From positions 1 to 64,000 of the forward strand of contig JACRKC010000066.1 in the NCBI GenBank assembly GCA_016235555.1: a stretch of DNA of 64,000 bases. Direction: 5' to 3'. The DNA comes from Verrucomicrobiota bacterium (GTDB lineage: Bacteria; Verrucomicrobiota; Verrucomicrobiia; Opitutales; Opitutaceae). Both the position numbers and the translations under genes were made by a program. The notes beneath the pieces were generated by a model that had not been told where the DNA came from, ran no database searches, and saw only the letters and a program-made list of their open reading frames with translations. Positions 16,441 to 23,705 of this stretch are shown here, piece after piece (position 1 is the first letter of the stretch; each line of letters begins with the position of its first letter).

Positions 16441-16590
16441 GTTTCGACCGGAATTATCGCACATCCCGCGAAAATCTCACGCGCGGAATTTTAACGGCAC
16501 CGAAAACGCGCCCATTTTTGGGCGAATTTTTCGTGATGGCCGCCAGCCAAAACGAGAACTTATTTCGTCACCGTTAAAATGGCGTTTTCA
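16441..16590. other. Candidate attachment-site region
   Basis: Lower-GC sequence between the recombinase start and the tRNA. It has a 10-bp inverted repeat, ATTTTAACGG (16488-16497) with CCGTTAAAAT (16571-16580), and between them a small hairpin CGCCCA-TTTT-TGGGCG near 16510-16530. Large serine recombinases often lie next to their own att site with such spaced inverted motifs. The promoter of the recombinase is probably here too, so it could simply be an operator. No second copy was found at the left end. Confidence 0.4.
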
Positions 16591-16626
16591 CTCGTGACTT
16601 TGGCACAGCGACTTGCGCATTTTAAT

Positions 16627-16655
16627 CCCCGTATCACGAGGTTCGTGATACGGGG
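16627..16655 (-). terminator. Probable terminator of tRNA-Ser
   Basis: A perfect 13-bp stem: CCCCGTATCACGA (16627-16639) pairs with 16643-16655 around a 3-nt loop. It lies 4 bp beyond the tRNA 3' end and is followed on the minus strand by ATTAAAAT rather than a long T-run. A factor-assisted terminator or processing signal is likely; an element-end structure is the alternative. Confidence 0.6.
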
Positions 16656-16659
16656 AAAA

Positions 16660-16753
16660 TGGCGGAGAGAGAGGGATTCGAACCCTCGGATGGGATTTAA
16701 ACCCCATCAACGGTTTAGCAAACCGCCCCTTTCGGCCACTCAGGCATCTCTCC
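16660..16753 (-). tRNA. tRNA-Ser(GCU)
   Basis: A 94-nt class II tRNA including an encoded CCA. The acceptor arms are GGAGAGA and TCTCTCC, the D-arm contains GCCTGAGTGGCCGAAAGG, and the anticodon stem-loop is CGGTTTGCTAAACCG with anticodon GCT. A long variable arm (about 16 nt) as expected for serine comes before a T-arm with GGTTCGAATCC. Its 3' end points toward the mobile element. It decodes AGC/AGU. Confidence 0.95.
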
Positions 16754-17350
16754 GTTCACTGACTTCCAAGCGTCGTTCGCAGATTTTTTGGTTCTCCAGC
16801 GATCGTCGCCGCCTCGACAGTGGCCGCTCGCGGGCGGGTCATTGTGTTGGTGGCAAGCGCTGGGAAAACCGACTCGATACACGAACAACACGGACGATTG
16901 TTCGGCTTTCAGCTCTGTCAAACCCTAACATGGATCGGGATTCTTGCCGGGTGTGACCCAAACCGGGGACGAGCCGCGGACTGTGCAGGGCGGTGGATAG
17001 CCGCCAGGCGGGGGCCCGAGAAAAAATCACGTGGAGGACGCGGTGCTGAAACAGCTGTGCACGCAACCGGCATCGCTGCGGTAGGTGGAGGGCGAGTTCG
17101 ACGCGGTGGAGAATCGCGGAGGACAGCGGGCCACGCCGTGGGGGACGTCGCCGAGGCCGGCGCCTGGCGGATCGGACCCTACACCCGCGTCGGATTCCCA
17201 CTGCGGAGCGGTTGCGCCAGCGGTGACTGGCACGCCTGCTGGCGCAGCCGATCTCGGCTTGGGTGCCACCCGGTGCGGCCGGTGGACAAGAATCGCGGTT
17301 GCACCGCGGACGCGGCCCGGTTTTCGTTGGGAGACTTTCCCTCCCGCAAC
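16754..17350. other. Intergenic region before the ytf operon
   Basis: About 600 bp with no convincing gene. Plus-strand frames are open but lack a plausible product. It should contain the promoters of the tRNA (minus) and of the sugar-importer operon (plus). I see no clear -35/-10 pair, operator or riboswitch. Confidence 0.4.
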
Positions 17351-18307
17351 ATGCAAAAACTCCTCCCTCGTCTTGTGTGGGTTGCCGCCGGTCTGTTCGC
17401 CGCAACCGCCTCGCTCCACGCCCAGGCCGCCAAGAAACAACTCAAGGTCGGCTTCGCCCAAACCGGTGCGGAGAGCGCCTGGCGCACCGCGAATTCGGAA
17501 TCGATGAAAAGCGAGGCCGCCAAGCGTGGCATCGACCTCAAGTTCTCCGATGGCCAGGGCAAGCAGGAGAACCAGATCCGGGCCGTGCGTTCGTTTATCA
17601 CCCAGGGCGTCGATGCCATTGTCATCGCCCCGATCGTCGAGACCGGCTGGGATCCCGTCCTGCGTGACGCGAAACGCGCCAAGATTCCGGTGATCCTGAC
17701 CGACCGCACGATCAAGACGGAGGACGAATCGCTGTTTGCCTGTTTCATCGGCTCCGACTTCTACGAGGAGGGCCGGATGGCGGCCGATTGGCTCGCCAAG
17801 AAAACGAGCGGCAAGGGCCGGATCGTCGAACTGCAGGGCACGCCCGGGTCGGCGCCCGCCAACGAGCGCCGCAAGGCGTTCGGCGACGCGATCGCGAAGT
17901 ATCCGGGGCTGAAAATCATCGATTCCCAGAGCGGCAACTTCGAGCGCTCCACCGGCAAGGTCGTGATGGAGGCGCTCCTGAAGAAGCACGGCCGCACGAT
18001 CGAAATCGTTTACGCGCACAACGACGACATGGCGCTCGGCGCCATCCAGGCGATCGAGGCCGCGGGCCTCAAGCCGGGCAAGGACATCATCATCGTCTCG
18101 ATCGATGCGATCAAGGAAGCCGTCCAGGCCGTGGTCGACGGCAAGATCAACTGCACCGTCGAGTGCAATCCGCTCTTCGGTCCCAAGGTTTACGACACGA
18201 TTGCCAAACTCGTCGCCGGCGAAAAGGTGCCGAAAAAGGCGTTCAACAAGGACGAACTGTTCGACTCGACCAACGCCGCGGCCGTGATTGCGAAGCGGCA
18301 ATACTGA
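17351..18307 (+). CDS. ytfQ: Sugar ABC transporter periplasmic binding protein (YtfQ-like)
   Basis: A 318-residue protein, the same length as E. coli YtfQ, the galactofuranose-binding protein. Start at ATG 17351 gives a signal peptide (MQKLLPRLVWVAAGLFAATA, cleavage near HAQA). Family matches are strong across the length: KVGFAQTGAESAWRTAN, GQGKQENQIRAVRSFITQGV, IAPIVETGWDPVL, VYAHNDDMALGAIQAIEAAG and LKPGKDIIIVSIDAIKEA. It should bind a furanose sugar in the periplasm and deliver it to the YtfT/YjfF-like permeases. It is the first gene of a five-gene operon; the ATPase starts 18 bp downstream. The exact sugar (galactofuranose or arabinofuranose) cannot be told from sequence. Confidence 0.93.
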   Translation: MQKLLPRLVWVAAGLFAATASLHAQAAKKQLKVGFAQTGAESAWRTANSESMKSEAAKRGIDLKFSDGQGKQENQIRAVRSFITQGVDAIVIAPIVETGWDPVLRDAKRAKIPVILTDRTIKTEDESLFACFIGSDFYEEGRMAADWLAKKTSGKGRIVELQGTPGSAPANERRKAFGDAIAKYPGLKIIDSQSGNFERSTGKVVMEALLKKHGRTIEIVYAHNDDMALGAIQAIEAAGLKPGKDIIIVSIDAIKEAVQAVVDGKINCTVECNPLFGPKVYDTIAKLVAGEKVPKKAFNKDELFDSTNAAAVIAKRQY

Positions 18308-18325
18308 GCGCCGCGGTCGCGCCCC

Positions 18326-19837
18326 GTGCCCGATTCCGCCTTACTGCGCCTCCGCGGCGTCACCAAACGCTTCCCCGGCGTCATCGCGCTGAGCGGCGTG
18401 GATTTTTCGGTTCGCGCCGGCGAGGTGCATGCACTCCTCGGCGAAAACGGCGCCGGAAAATCCACGCTCATCAAAGTTCTCACCGGCGTGCATCCGCCGG
18501 ACGCGGGTGAGTTCGTGTTGGATGGAAGACCGATCTCGGCGCGTTCGCCCAAGGAGGCCGAGGCGGCCGGCATCAGCACCGTCTACCAGGAGGTGAATTT
18601 GATCCCGGGCCTCTCGGTCGCCGAAAACATCGCCCTCGGCCGCCAGCCGGGGCGGTTTGGGTTCGTCGACTGGCGCGCGGTCCGGCGGCACGCGCGAGAG
18701 GCGTTGGCGCGGCTCGAGATCGAGTGTGATGTCGACGCGGAACTCGGCTCGTTGTCCGTCGCGTTGCAACAGATGGTGGCGATCGCCCGGGCGCTGGATC
18801 TGCGGGCGCGCCTCCTGATTCTGGATGAGCCGACGGCCAGCCTGGACGAAAAGGAGGTGGCGGAGCTGTTTTCGGTGATGCGCCGGCTGCGCGGCGAAGG
18901 GCTCGGGCTGATTTTCGTCACGCATTTCCTCGATCAAGTTTACGCGATCAGCGACCGCATCACCGTCCTGCGCAACGGCCAGCTCGTGGGCGAGTATGTC
19001 ACCGCCGAGTTGCCGCGCCTGAAGCTGGTCGGCCACATGCTGGGCCGTGAAGTGCATGATGAGGCTGGCCGGGTCGACGTGACGCCGGTCGCGCGGGAAG
19101 CGGCGGCGCCGCTCCTCGAAGCGCGCGGCCTCGCGCGTCGCGGCGCCGTCCACCCGCTCGATCTCACTCTGCGGCGCGGAGAAGTCACCGGCCTGGCCGG
19201 GTTGCTCGGTTCCGGACGCACCGAGACGGCGCGCCTGCTGTTCGGCATCGATGCGGCCGATGCGGGCGAAATCCGTGTGCGGGGTGATCGCGTGTCGCTG
19301 GGGGCCCCGCGCGATGCCGTGCGCCTCGGCCTGGCGTTCTGTTCCGAAGATCGGAAAATCGAGGGCATTTTGCCCAACCTGTCGGTGCGCGAAAATCTCA
19401 TCCTCGCGTTGCAGGCGAAACGCGGCGTCTGGCGCACGCTGGCGCGGGCCGAGCAGGACAAGCTCTGCGAACACTACATCGCCGCCCTGCGCATCAAGAC
19501 GCCGGGCCCCGAGACGCCGATCCGCAATCTCTCCGGCGGCAACCAGCAGAAGGTGCTGCTGGCCCGCTGGCTCGCGACGCAGCCCGAGTTGATCATTCTC
19601 GACGAACCGACGCGGGGCATCGATGTCGGCGCCAAAGCGGAGATCGAGCAACTCGTCGCCAAGCTGCGCGCCGACGGCCTCGCCGTGCTGCTGATTTCGT
19701 CGGAGATCGAGGAGATCGTCCGCAACTGCTCGCGCGTGCTCGTGATGCGGGAGCGGCGACTGGAGGCCGAGGTGGCGGCGGACAACCTGACCACCGGTCG
19801 GTTGATGCGTGCGATGGCGGGAGGACATCGTGAGTAG
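18326..19837 (+). CDS. ytfR: Sugar ABC transporter ATPase (YtfR-like, two ABC domains)
   Basis: A 503-residue tandem ATPase of the RbsA/YtfR type that powers sugar import. It starts with GTG at 18326. The first domain has Walker A GENGAGKST at 39-47 and Walker B LLILDEPTASLD; its signature is degenerate (LSVALQQ). The second domain has a degenerate Walker A (LGSGRTE), a good signature LSGGNQQK and Walker B LIILDEPTRGIDVGAKAE. This division, with one competent site split over both halves, is usual in the family. It lies between the binding protein and permease genes and overlaps the next gene by 8 bp. Confidence 0.93.
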   Translation: MPDSALLRLRGVTKRFPGVIALSGVDFSVRAGEVHALLGENGAGKSTLIKVLTGVHPPDAGEFVLDGRPISARSPKEAEAAGISTVYQEVNLIPGLSVAENIALGRQPGRFGFVDWRAVRRHAREALARLEIECDVDAELGSLSVALQQMVAIARALDLRARLLILDEPTASLDEKEVAELFSVMRRLRGEGLGLIFVTHFLDQVYAISDRITVLRNGQLVGEYVTAELPRLKLVGHMLGREVHDEAGRVDVTPVAREAAAPLLEARGLARRGAVHPLDLTLRRGEVTGLAGLLGSGRTETARLLFGIDAADAGEIRVRGDRVSLGAPRDAVRLGLAFCSEDRKIEGILPNLSVRENLILALQAKRGVWRTLARAEQDKLCEHYIAALRIKTPGPETPIRNLSGGNQQKVLLARWLATQPELIILDEPTRGIDVGAKAEIEQLVAKLRADGLAVLLISSEIEEIVRNCSRVLVMRERRLEAEVAADNLTTGRLMRAMAGGHRE

Positions 19838-20831
19838 ATCGTTCACGCGTTCGCCGGTCTTCTGGCCGGCCGTCGGATTGATCGCACTCGTCGTGCTCAA
19901 TACGGCGGTCAATCCGGCGTTTCTGAAGATCACCCTGCTCGATGGTCACCTCTTCGGGACGCCGATCGATATTCTCACGCAGGGTTCGCGCACCATGTTG
20001 CTCGCGCTGGGCATGACGCTGGTGATTGCCACCGGCGGCGTCGATCTGTCGGTCGGCTCGGTGGTCGCGATCGCGGGGGCGGTCTGCGCCTTGATGCTGC
20101 AAGGCGGGCATTCGCTGGCGCTCACGATCGTGGCGGCGCTGGCGGTCGGCGGAGCCGCCGGCGCGGTCAACGGCACGCTGGTCGCGCGCATCGGCATCCA
20201 GCCGATCGTGGCCACGCTCATCCTGATGGTGGCGGGGCGCGGGGTCGCGCAACTCCTCGCCGGCGGCCAGGTGCTCATCGTGAAACACGCGGGCTTCGGT
20301 TATCTCGCCAACGGTTTTTTCCTGACGCTGCCCGTCGCGCCGTTGCTCGTCGGCGGGTTGTTTGTCGTCACGCAACTCGTGGTGCGGCGGACGGCGATCG
20401 GGCTTTTTCTCGAAGCCGTGGGGGACAACGAGACGGCCAGCCGCTTCGCCGGCCTCGCCGCGGCGCGGGTGAAAATCCTGGCCTACGTCTTCTGCGGTGC
20501 CTGCGCCGGGCTCGCCGGCGTGCTCTGGGCCGCCAATGTGGGCGCGGCCGACGCCAATCGCTCCGGCGAGAATGCCGAACTCGATGCCATCTTCGCCGTG
20601 GTGGTCGGCGGCACGGCGCTCACGGGCGGGCGCTTCGTGCTGGCCGGCTCGTTGCTCGGGGCGGTGCTGATCCAGACGCTCACGATCTCGATGTATAACC
20701 TCGGGATTTCGCCCGCCGTCGCGCCCGTGCCGAAGGCCCTGCTCATCGTCGGGGTGTCGCTGCTGCAATCCGACCGTCTGCGGCGCTGGCTGGCCGGCCT
20801 CTGGACGCGGGGCGGGAAAGGGACGGCGTGA
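19830..20831 (+). CDS. ytfT: Sugar ABC transporter permease (YtfT-like)
   Basis: A 333-residue inner-membrane permease of the BPD_transp_2 family. The GTG at 19830 is chosen because GGGAGGA lies directly upstream and the gene then overlaps the ATPase stop by 8 bp. The family motif GMTLVIATGGVDLSVGSVVA is present, and the loop before the last helices has GLAGVLWAANVGAADANRSG and ELDAIFAVVVGGTALTGG. About nine to ten hydrophobic segments are visible. It forms the channel with the next gene product. Confidence 0.92.
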   Translation: MSRSFTRSPVFWPAVGLIALVVLNTAVNPAFLKITLLDGHLFGTPIDILTQGSRTMLLALGMTLVIATGGVDLSVGSVVAIAGAVCALMLQGGHSLALTIVAALAVGGAAGAVNGTLVARIGIQPIVATLILMVAGRGVAQLLAGGQVLIVKHAGFGYLANGFFLTLPVAPLLVGGLFVVTQLVVRRTAIGLFLEAVGDNETASRFAGLAAARVKILAYVFCGACAGLAGVLWAANVGAADANRSGENAELDAIFAVVVGGTALTGGRFVLAGSLLGAVLIQTLTISMYNLGISPAVAPVPKALLIVGVSLLQSDRLRRWLAGLWTRGGKGTA

Positions 20832-21793
20832 ACGCCCTGCGCAAAAACCTTCCGCTGTTCGTGACCGGCGCGATCCTCGTGGTGCTCTTCGGCACGGCGG
20901 CCCGCCTGTATGACGGCTTTTATTCGGCGCGGGTGATCGTGAGCCTCCTCTCGGACAATGCGTTTCTCGGGGTGGCGGCAGTCGGCATGACGCTCGTGAT
21001 TTTTTCGGGAGGCATCGATTTGTCGGTTGGCGCGGTGATCGGGTTTACGTCGATCTTCACGGCCACGCTGATCGTGACCAAGGGCGTGCATCCGCTGCTG
21101 GCGTGGTCGCTGGCGCTGCTGCTCGGCTCGGCCCTCGGGGCCGGAATGGGCGCGCTGATTCACTGGTTCGGCATCCCGCCGTTCCTGACGACGCTCGCGG
21201 GCATGTTTTTCGCGCGGGGGCTGGCGTTCTGGATCAACACCGAGTCCATCGGCGTCACGCATCCGCTGGTCGAAAAGCTCACCAACTTCGATCTCGCGCT
21301 CGGCGACGCGGTGCACCTGCCCGCCGCGGCGCTCGCGTTGCTGGCCGTGGTGCTGGCCGGCTATGTGCTCGCCCACCACACCCGCTTCGGCCGGACCTTG
21401 CTCGCCGTGGGGGGCAGCGAGCAGTCGGCGCTGCTCATGGGCCTGCCGGTCGGGCGGACGAAGATCGCCGTCTATGCGCTCAACGGGTTCCTCGCGGCGC
21501 TCGCCGGCATCGTGGCGTCGCTCTACACGAGTTCGGGCAACGCTTCGGCCGGACTCGGCCTGGAACTCGACGCGATCGCCGTGGTGGTGATCGGCGGCAC
21601 CCTGCTGACCGGCGGACGCGGACACATGGTCGGCACGCTGCTCGGCGTGTTGATCTTCGGCACCATCCAGGCGGCGATCCTGTTCGACGGCCGGCTGAGT
21701 TCGTGGTGGATGCGCATCGTGGTCGGCGCACTGCTGTTGTTGTTCATCTTGCTCCAGCGCGGACTGGTGCGGGGAATGACCAAGCGCGCGTAG
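20828..21793 (+). CDS. yjfF: Sugar ABC transporter permease (YjfF-like)
   Basis: A 321-residue second permease, paralogous to the preceding one. It starts with GTG at 20828, overlapping the previous stop by 4 bp (GTGA). It carries GMTLVIFSGGIDLSVGAVIG, a PPFLTTLAGMFFARGLAFWI segment typical of YjfF, and ELDAIAVVVIGGTLLTGGRG. About ten membrane helices. Together with the YtfT-like protein it forms a heterodimeric channel, as in the E. coli ytfQRT-yjfF system. Confidence 0.92.
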   Translation: MNALRKNLPLFVTGAILVVLFGTAARLYDGFYSARVIVSLLSDNAFLGVAAVGMTLVIFSGGIDLSVGAVIGFTSIFTATLIVTKGVHPLLAWSLALLLGSALGAGMGALIHWFGIPPFLTTLAGMFFARGLAFWINTESIGVTHPLVEKLTNFDLALGDAVHLPAAALALLAVVLAGYVLAHHTRFGRTLLAVGGSEQSALLMGLPVGRTKIAVYALNGFLAALAGIVASLYTSSGNASAGLGLELDAIAVVVIGGTLLTGGRGHMVGTLLGVLIFGTIQAAILFDGRLSSWWMRIVVGALLLLFILLQRGLVRGMTKRA

Positions 21794-21802
21794 CAGCCGC
21801 CG

Positions 21803-23686
21803 ATGAAGGCCAGGAAATTACTCTGGGTCGTGGCCATCGCTGCCGGTGCAGGCGCGGACGGAAATGCCGCGGAGCAGGCCGCAACGATGGCGATAGCTGA
21901 TCCGCGGCACATCGCGAACGGCCGGGTGATTCCGAGCGAAGGCTACGCCGACCAGCCGTATATCGTGCAAACCGACGACGGCGCGTGGCTCTGCGCCATC
22001 ACGACCGGAAAAGGTGTCGAGGGTGCCGCGGGGCAGCATGTCGTTTCGATGCGCAGCCGCGACCAGGGGCGCACGTGGGAGCAGATCGTCGGCATCGAGC
22101 CGGTGGATGGCCCCGAGGCGTCCTACGCGGTGCTGCTCAAGGTGCCCGGCGGTCGCGTCTACGCCTTTTACAACCACAACACGGATCGCGTCGCCGAGGT
22201 GAAACGCGAGGATCGCGGTGTCTACAAGCGCGTCGATTCGCTGGGCCACTATGTTTTCAAATTCAGCGACGATCACGGACGGAGCTGGTCGGCGCAGCGC
22301 TACGAGGTGCCGGTGCGTGAATTCGCGACGGATCGCAGCAATGTCTACGGCGGAAAACTGCGCTTCTTCTGGAACGTCGGCCGGCCGCTGATCCGCGGTG
22401 ACGCGGTGTTGCTGGTGCTGCACAAGGTCGGCGCGATGGGCAACGGGTTCTTCGCGCAGTCGGAGGGCGCGTTTTTGCGCAGCGCGAATATCCTGACCGA
22501 GCGCGACCCGGTCCGGATCACGTTCGAGACCCTGCCCGGGGGCGACCTCGGGTTGCGCACACCGGCGGGCGGCGGACGCGTTGCCGAGGAGCAAAGCCTC
22601 GTGGCGCTCAGCGACGGGTCGCTCTATTGCGTCTATCGCACCACCGACGGCTGGCCGGCGACCGCCTACAGTCGCGATGGCGGCCGGTCGTGGACGCCGC
22701 CGGCCTACAAGACCTACGCGCCCGGCGGGCCGCGCGTGAAGCACCCGCGCGCCGCGAACTTCGTCTGGCGCTGTAGCAACGGGAAATTCCTCTACTGGTT
22801 TCACAACCACGGCGGCCCGATCATAGCGCGCATGCAGGCCGATGCCACCGGCGCGACGGGCAATCCCTACAACGACCGCAACCCGGCCTGGCTCATGGCC
22901 GGCGAGGAGCGCGACACACCCGGCGGAAAAATCATCGTGTGGTCGCAACCGGAAATTCTCCTCTACGACGACGATCCGTTCATCCGCATGAGCTATCCGG
23001 ATTTGGTGGAGGAAGGCGGCCGGTTCTTCGTCACGGAAACGCAGAAAAATGTCGGCCGGGTGCATGAAATCCCGCCGGCGCTGGTCGAGGGCCTGTTCAA
23101 TCAGTTTGCCGCCCGCACCGTCGTCCGTGACGGGCTGGTGCTGACGCTGCCGGGCAGCCAGCCGCTGCCGCGGGAGGTGGCGATGCCGAAGCTGCCGGAG
23201 TGGCACCTCCGCGACGGGAAACGCGCCGATCATGGCGGCGCTGACCAACGGGCCGGTTTCAGCCTCGATCTCTGGTGCACCACCGAGACGGATTCTCCCG
23301 GCGCCGTGCTGCTGGACAACCGCGACGAAAGTGGTCGCGGATTTGTGGTCGCGACGACCGGCCGCGGCGCGGTGCGCATCACGATGAACGACGGTCGCAG
23401 TGAATCGTCGTGGGAGAGTGATGCCATCAAGGCCCGCCCCGGCGGCGTCCACCACGTCGTCGTCACAGTCGACGGCGGGCCGAAGATCATCACCTTCGTG
23501 ATCGACGGGGTGCTGGGCGACGGCGGCGATGAGCGGCAGTTTGGCTGGGGACGGTTCAGTCCGCACCTGCGGGCACCCAACGGGGCGCCGAAGCTCAAGC
23601 TCGATCCGGCGGTGCAATCGCTGCGGATTTACCGGCGGGCCCTGCGCACGAGCGAGGCCGTCGGGAACTATCGCGCCGGGAGGTAG
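21803..23686 (+). CDS. Secreted sialidase-fold (BNR) protein with LamG-like domain
   Basis: A 627-residue protein. A signal peptide at residues 1-22 is followed by a sialidase-type beta-propeller with three Asp-box motifs (SRDQGRTW, SDDHGRSW, SRDGGRSW). The C-terminal 160 residues form a LamG/concanavalin-like beta sandwich (FSLDLWCTTETDSPGAVLLD to LRIYRRALRTSEAVGNY). It starts 9 bp after the YjfF-like stop, so it is part of the importer operon. It may release or recognise the sugar that the transporter takes up. Sialidase activity itself is not assured, because the Arg triad cannot be assigned by eye and many such proteins act on other glycans. Confidence 0.82.
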   Translation: MKARKLLWVVAIAAGAGADGNAAEQAATMAIADPRHIANGRVIPSEGYADQPYIVQTDDGAWLCAITTGKGVEGAAGQHVVSMRSRDQGRTWEQIVGIEPVDGPEASYAVLLKVPGGRVYAFYNHNTDRVAEVKREDRGVYKRVDSLGHYVFKFSDDHGRSWSAQRYEVPVREFATDRSNVYGGKLRFFWNVGRPLIRGDAVLLVLHKVGAMGNGFFAQSEGAFLRSANILTERDPVRITFETLPGGDLGLRTPAGGGRVAEEQSLVALSDGSLYCVYRTTDGWPATAYSRDGGRSWTPPAYKTYAPGGPRVKHPRAANFVWRCSNGKFLYWFHNHGGPIIARMQADATGATGNPYNDRNPAWLMAGEERDTPGGKIIVWSQPEILLYDDDPFIRMSYPDLVEEGGRFFVTETQKNVGRVHEIPPALVEGLFNQFAARTVVRDGLVLTLPGSQPLPREVAMPKLPEWHLRDGKRADHGGADQRAGFSLDLWCTTETDSPGAVLLDNRDESGRGFVVATTGRGAVRITMNDGRSESSWESDAIKARPGGVHHVVVTVDGGPKIITFVIDGVLGDGGDERQFGWGRFSPHLRAPNGAPKLKLDPAVQSLRIYRRALRTSEAVGNYRAGR

Positions 23687-23705
23687 CGGGGCGGGAGGCG
23701 CGCGA

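Larger units (their letters stand above)
2016..16626. mobile_element. Candidate integrative and mobilizable element
   Basis: The segment has the two hallmarks of an integrative mobilizable element: a MobF relaxase (2391-5291) and a large serine recombinase (14267-16378), the latter placed beside tRNA-Ser at one end. The cargo between them is accessory: CoiA-like, Abi-alpha/DUF2806 and DUF6036 modules, and hypothetical proteins. No type IV secretion or coupling protein gene is visible, so transfer would need a helper. The right end is supported by the recombinase, the palindromic att-like region and the tRNA. The left end is uncertain; it could extend to the GC-rich junction at 1-141. Confidence 0.55.

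Noticed and set aside
2016-16753. Direct repeat of the tRNA-Ser 3' end at the left side of the element
   Set aside because: I looked for the T-arm/acceptor sequence between 1 and 2400 and did not find it; serine recombinases usually do not need long direct repeats.
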